In this document: in pieces, positions 62,078 to 64,000 of the stretch
How positions within the stretch are numbered: position 1 is the first letter of the stretch
Layout of the letters: every line of letters starts with the position of its first letter
Origin: Variovorax ginsengisoli
GTDB taxonomy: Bacteria; Pseudomonadota; Gammaproteobacteria; Burkholderiales; Burkholderiaceae_C
Direction: 5' to 3'
Length of the DNA: 64,000 nucleotides
NCBI RefSeq assembly: GCF_030486595.1
Contig: NZ_JAUJZH010000008.1
Coordinates: 1 to 64,000 of the forward strand
Position numbers and translations under genes: made by a program
Notes under the pieces: generated by a model
The model's input: the letters and a program-made list of their open reading frames with translations, nothing else
Told to the model about the DNA's origin: nothing
Database searches by the model: none

Positions 62078-63031
62078 TCAGTCGAGGTTCTTGCCGATGA
62101 TGCGGATCAGGAAGGCCGCCACGATGTTGGCCAGCACCACCGCGAACAGCGCGCCCGCCGATGCGACACCGACGTCGAAGTTCATCAGCGACTGCTTGAA
62201 GATCATGTACGTGAGGTTCGTGCTCTCGTTGCCGGGGCCGCCGGCGGTGGTGATCGCGATCTCGGCGAACACGGAGAGCAGGAAGATCATCTCGATCATG
62301 ATCACCACCGCCATCGGCCGTCCGAGGTGCGGCAGCGTGAGGTAGCCGAAGCGCTGGACGGCAGTCGCGCCGTCCATGCGCGCGGCCTCCATCTGCTCGC
62401 GGTCGAGCGACTGCAGCGAGGTGATGAAGATCAGGCAGGCGAAGGGCAGCCACTGCCAGGCGACCATGATGATCACGGAGAACAGCGGCAGGTCCGTGAG
62501 CCAGTCGACCGGCTCGGCCCCGAAGGCCCGCCAGAGGTCGGCCAGCACGCCATAGATCGGGTTCATCATCATGTGCTTCCACAGCAGCGCGTTCACCGTG
62601 GGCATCACGAAGAAGGGCGAGATCAGCAGCACGCGCACGATGCCGCGGCCCGGGAAGGGCTCGTTCACCAGCAGCGCCAGCCCCACGCCCAGCACCACCG
62701 TGATGACGATCACGCTGCCGATCAGCACCAGCGTGTTCCACACGGCGGGCCAGAAGTCCGGGTCGGTGACGAAGTAGTGGAAGTTCTCGATCCCGTTGAA
62801 CGTGCGCTCGCCGGGCTGCATGAGGTTGTAGTTGACGAACGAGAAGTAGATCGACATCAACAGCGGCGCCAGCATCCAGAGGAGCAGGACCGCCACGGCC
62901 GGCGCCATCAACGCGCGCGGAAGCAGGCGGCCCGCGGCTGCGTCCTTTGGAGCGGACCGGGTGCCGCCATGGAGCCAGCCCTGCGGGTCCGCCGGCGGTG
63001 TCTCCGGGACGGGAGTTGGGAGATGCGACAC
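62078..63031 (-). CDS. smoF: Polyol ABC transporter permease (SmoF-like)
   Basis: A 317-residue CUT1 permease. A ~35-residue polar N-terminus precedes six helices; the EAA loop is MEAARMDGATAVQRFGYLTLPHLG. TTAGGPGNESTNLTYMIFKQSL is characteristic of the sorbitol/mannitol subgroup. It follows the binding-protein gene by about 21 bases. Confidence 0.88.
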   Translation of the reverse strand: MSHLPTPVPETPPADPQGWLHGGTRSAPKDAAAGRLLPRALMAPAVAVLLLWMLAPLLMSIYFSFVNYNLMQPGERTFNGIENFHYFVTDPDFWPAVWNTLVLIGSVIVITVVLGVGLALLVNEPFPGRGIVRVLLISPFFVMPTVNALLWKHMMMNPIYGVLADLWRAFGAEPVDWLTDLPLFSVIIMVAWQWLPFACLIFITSLQSLDREQMEAARMDGATAVQRFGYLTLPHLGRPMAVVIMIEMIFLLSVFAEIAITTAGGPGNESTNLTYMIFKQSLMNFDVGVASAGALFAVVLANIVAAFLIRIIGKNLD

Positions 63032-63052
63032 GGCGAAATGTCCGGTGTCGGG

Positions 63053-64000
63053 CTACTTGTAGTACCCGGCCTTCTTCATCTCGCGCTCGGCGGTGGTCTG
63101 CGAGGTCTTCAAGGCCTGGTCGACCGTCACCTTGCCCGCGAGCGCCGCGCTCATCTGCTGGCCCACGGCCACGCCGATGGCCTGGAATTCCGGAATGGCC
63201 GCGTACTGCACGCCGACGTACGGCGACTTGGGCAGCGTGCTGTCGTTCGGGTTCGCAGTGTCGATGGCCTTCTTCTCGGCCTCGGCGAAGCGCGCGGCCT
63301 TGACGAACTCCGGCGTGGCATAGGTCGACTTGCGCGTGCCGGTCGGCACCGAGCCCCAGCCTTCTTCCTTCGCCACCAGCTTGATGTAGTCCTTCGAGGT
63401 CGCCCACTTGATGAAAGTCTGCGCCGCGTCGACCTTCTGCGAGCCGGCCGGAATCGCGAGCGCCCAGGCCCACAGCCAGTTGGCGCCCTTCGGCGTGACC
63501 GCGGTCGGGGCCTGCGCGAACGCCACCTTGTCGGCCACCTTCGACTGCTTGGGATCGCTCACGAACGAGGCCGCGATGGTGGCATCGACCCACATCCCGC
63601 ACTTGCCTTCGTTGAACAGCGCCAGGTTCTCGTTGAAGCTGTTCGCCGACGCGCCGGGCGGGCCGTAGGCCTTCATGAGGTCGACGTAGAAGCTGATCGC
63701 GTCATGCCAGGGCTTGGTGTCGATCTGGGGCTTCCAGCTGTTGTCGAACCACTGGCCGCCGTTGGTGTTGACCATGGTCGTCAGCAGCGCCATGTTGTCG
63801 CCCCAGCCCGGCTTGCCGCGCAGGCAGATGCCGTAGACACCGGCCTTCGGGTCGTGGATCTTGCCGGCGAGCTCCTTCACCTGCACCCAGGTCGGCTGGT
63901 CGGGCATCTTGAAGCCGACCTTGTCCGCGAGGTCCTTGCGGTACATGAGCATCGAGCTTTCGCCGTAGAAGGGCGCGGCGTAGAGCTTGCCGTCGGCAGA
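63053..64000 (-). CDS. smoE: Polyol ABC transporter substrate-binding protein, 5' end outside window
   Basis: The C-terminal 315 residues of a CUT1 binding protein; the frame is open to the window edge, so the ATG at 63952 is internal. Landmarks are YGESSMLMYRKDLADKVGFKM, GICLRGKPGWGDNMALLTTM, QWFDNSWKPQID, NEGKCGMWVDATIAASFV and a C-terminal YVGVQYAAIPEFQAIG. These fit the SmoE sorbitol/mannitol-binding group. Being first in the operon, its leader and promoter lie to the right of the window. Confidence 0.87.
   Translation of the reverse strand, partial: SADGKLYAAPFYGESSMLMYRKDLADKVGFKMPDQPTWVQVKELAGKIHDPKAGVYGICLRGKPGWGDNMALLTTMVNTNGGQWFDNSWKPQIDTKPWHDAISFYVDLMKAYGPPGASANSFNENLALFNEGKCGMWVDATIAASFVSDPKQSKVADKVAFAQAPTAVTPKGANWLWAWALAIPAGSQKVDAAQTFIKWATSKDYIKLVAKEEGWGSVPTGTRKSTYATPEFVKAARFAEAEKKAIDTANPNDSTLPKSPYVGVQYAAIPEFQAIGVAVGQQMSAALAGKVTVDQALKTSQTTAEREMKKAGYYK

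Overview
The window is GC-rich, densely coded DNA from a betaproteobacterium, most likely of the order Burkholderiales near the Comamonadaceae or Sphaerotilaceae. This rests on content: Bug-type tripartite tricarboxylate receptor, polyhydroxybutyrate genes, DUF4148 secreted protein, gentisate-type FAH/MaiA pair, Smo-type polyol operon and PgeF. No rRNA and no complete tRNA were seen.

Region 1 (1-2500) is an island border. It holds the 3' end of an IS256-family transposase, a stretch without convincing genes, and the 3' half of a tRNA-Pro(GGG) gene at 1191-1236. That half gene is what an element integrating into a tRNA leaves at its far end. Beyond it lies mostly non-coding DNA with one small zinc-ribbon gene.

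Region 2 (2500-22000) is the most unusual part. A plus-strand operon encodes a FecR-domain protein, a membrane c-type heme sensor, a Ser/Thr kinase, a FHA protein of the TagH type and a PP2C phosphatase, which together form the threonine-phosphorylation switch of type VI secretion. Facing it, ten minus-strand genes read, in transcription order: a secreted protein of five 34-residue curlin-like repeats, a small secreted protein, a CsgG/HfaB-like lipoprotein, a membrane protein, a GIN-domain protein, an OmpA protein, a caspase-TssJ fusion, TssL, TssM and TagF. No sheath, baseplate, Hcp, VgrG or ClpV gene is present. A divergent alpha/beta hydrolase and an operon of ECF sigma factor, anti-sigma factor and a second caspase-like peptidase follow.

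Region 3 (22000-25010) has a LexA/S24-type self-cleaving repressor, a free-standing RNA polymerase alpha-CTD-like protein and a JmjC-like cupin protein. Three non-coding sites share a GATAGA...TCTATC dyad with 21-22 bases between the arms, suggesting a small regulon.

Region 4 (25010-33900) is an apparent operon: a class III cyclase/ATPase/TPR signalling protein, a DUF3237 protein, an encapsulin shell protein and a 987-residue fusion of an FAD-dependent oxidoreductase with a polyprenyl diphosphate synthase. It looks like a candidate isoprenoid nanocompartment.

Region 5 (33900-64000) is mainly metabolic. It has an NlpD-like lipoprotein, ABC exporter, CreA, NUDIX and fumarylpyruvate hydrolase; MaiA and PgeF; phaC-phaA with phaB about 7 kb further on; RraA-like and Bug proteins; a ugp-like ABC transporter ending in an EEP-family phosphodiesterase; a DctA-type carrier; a KefB-like antiporter; and a polyol catabolic operon (SmoEFGK-type transporter, mannitol/arabinitol dehydrogenase, sorbitol dehydrogenase, AraC regulator, xylulokinase) that runs off the right edge.
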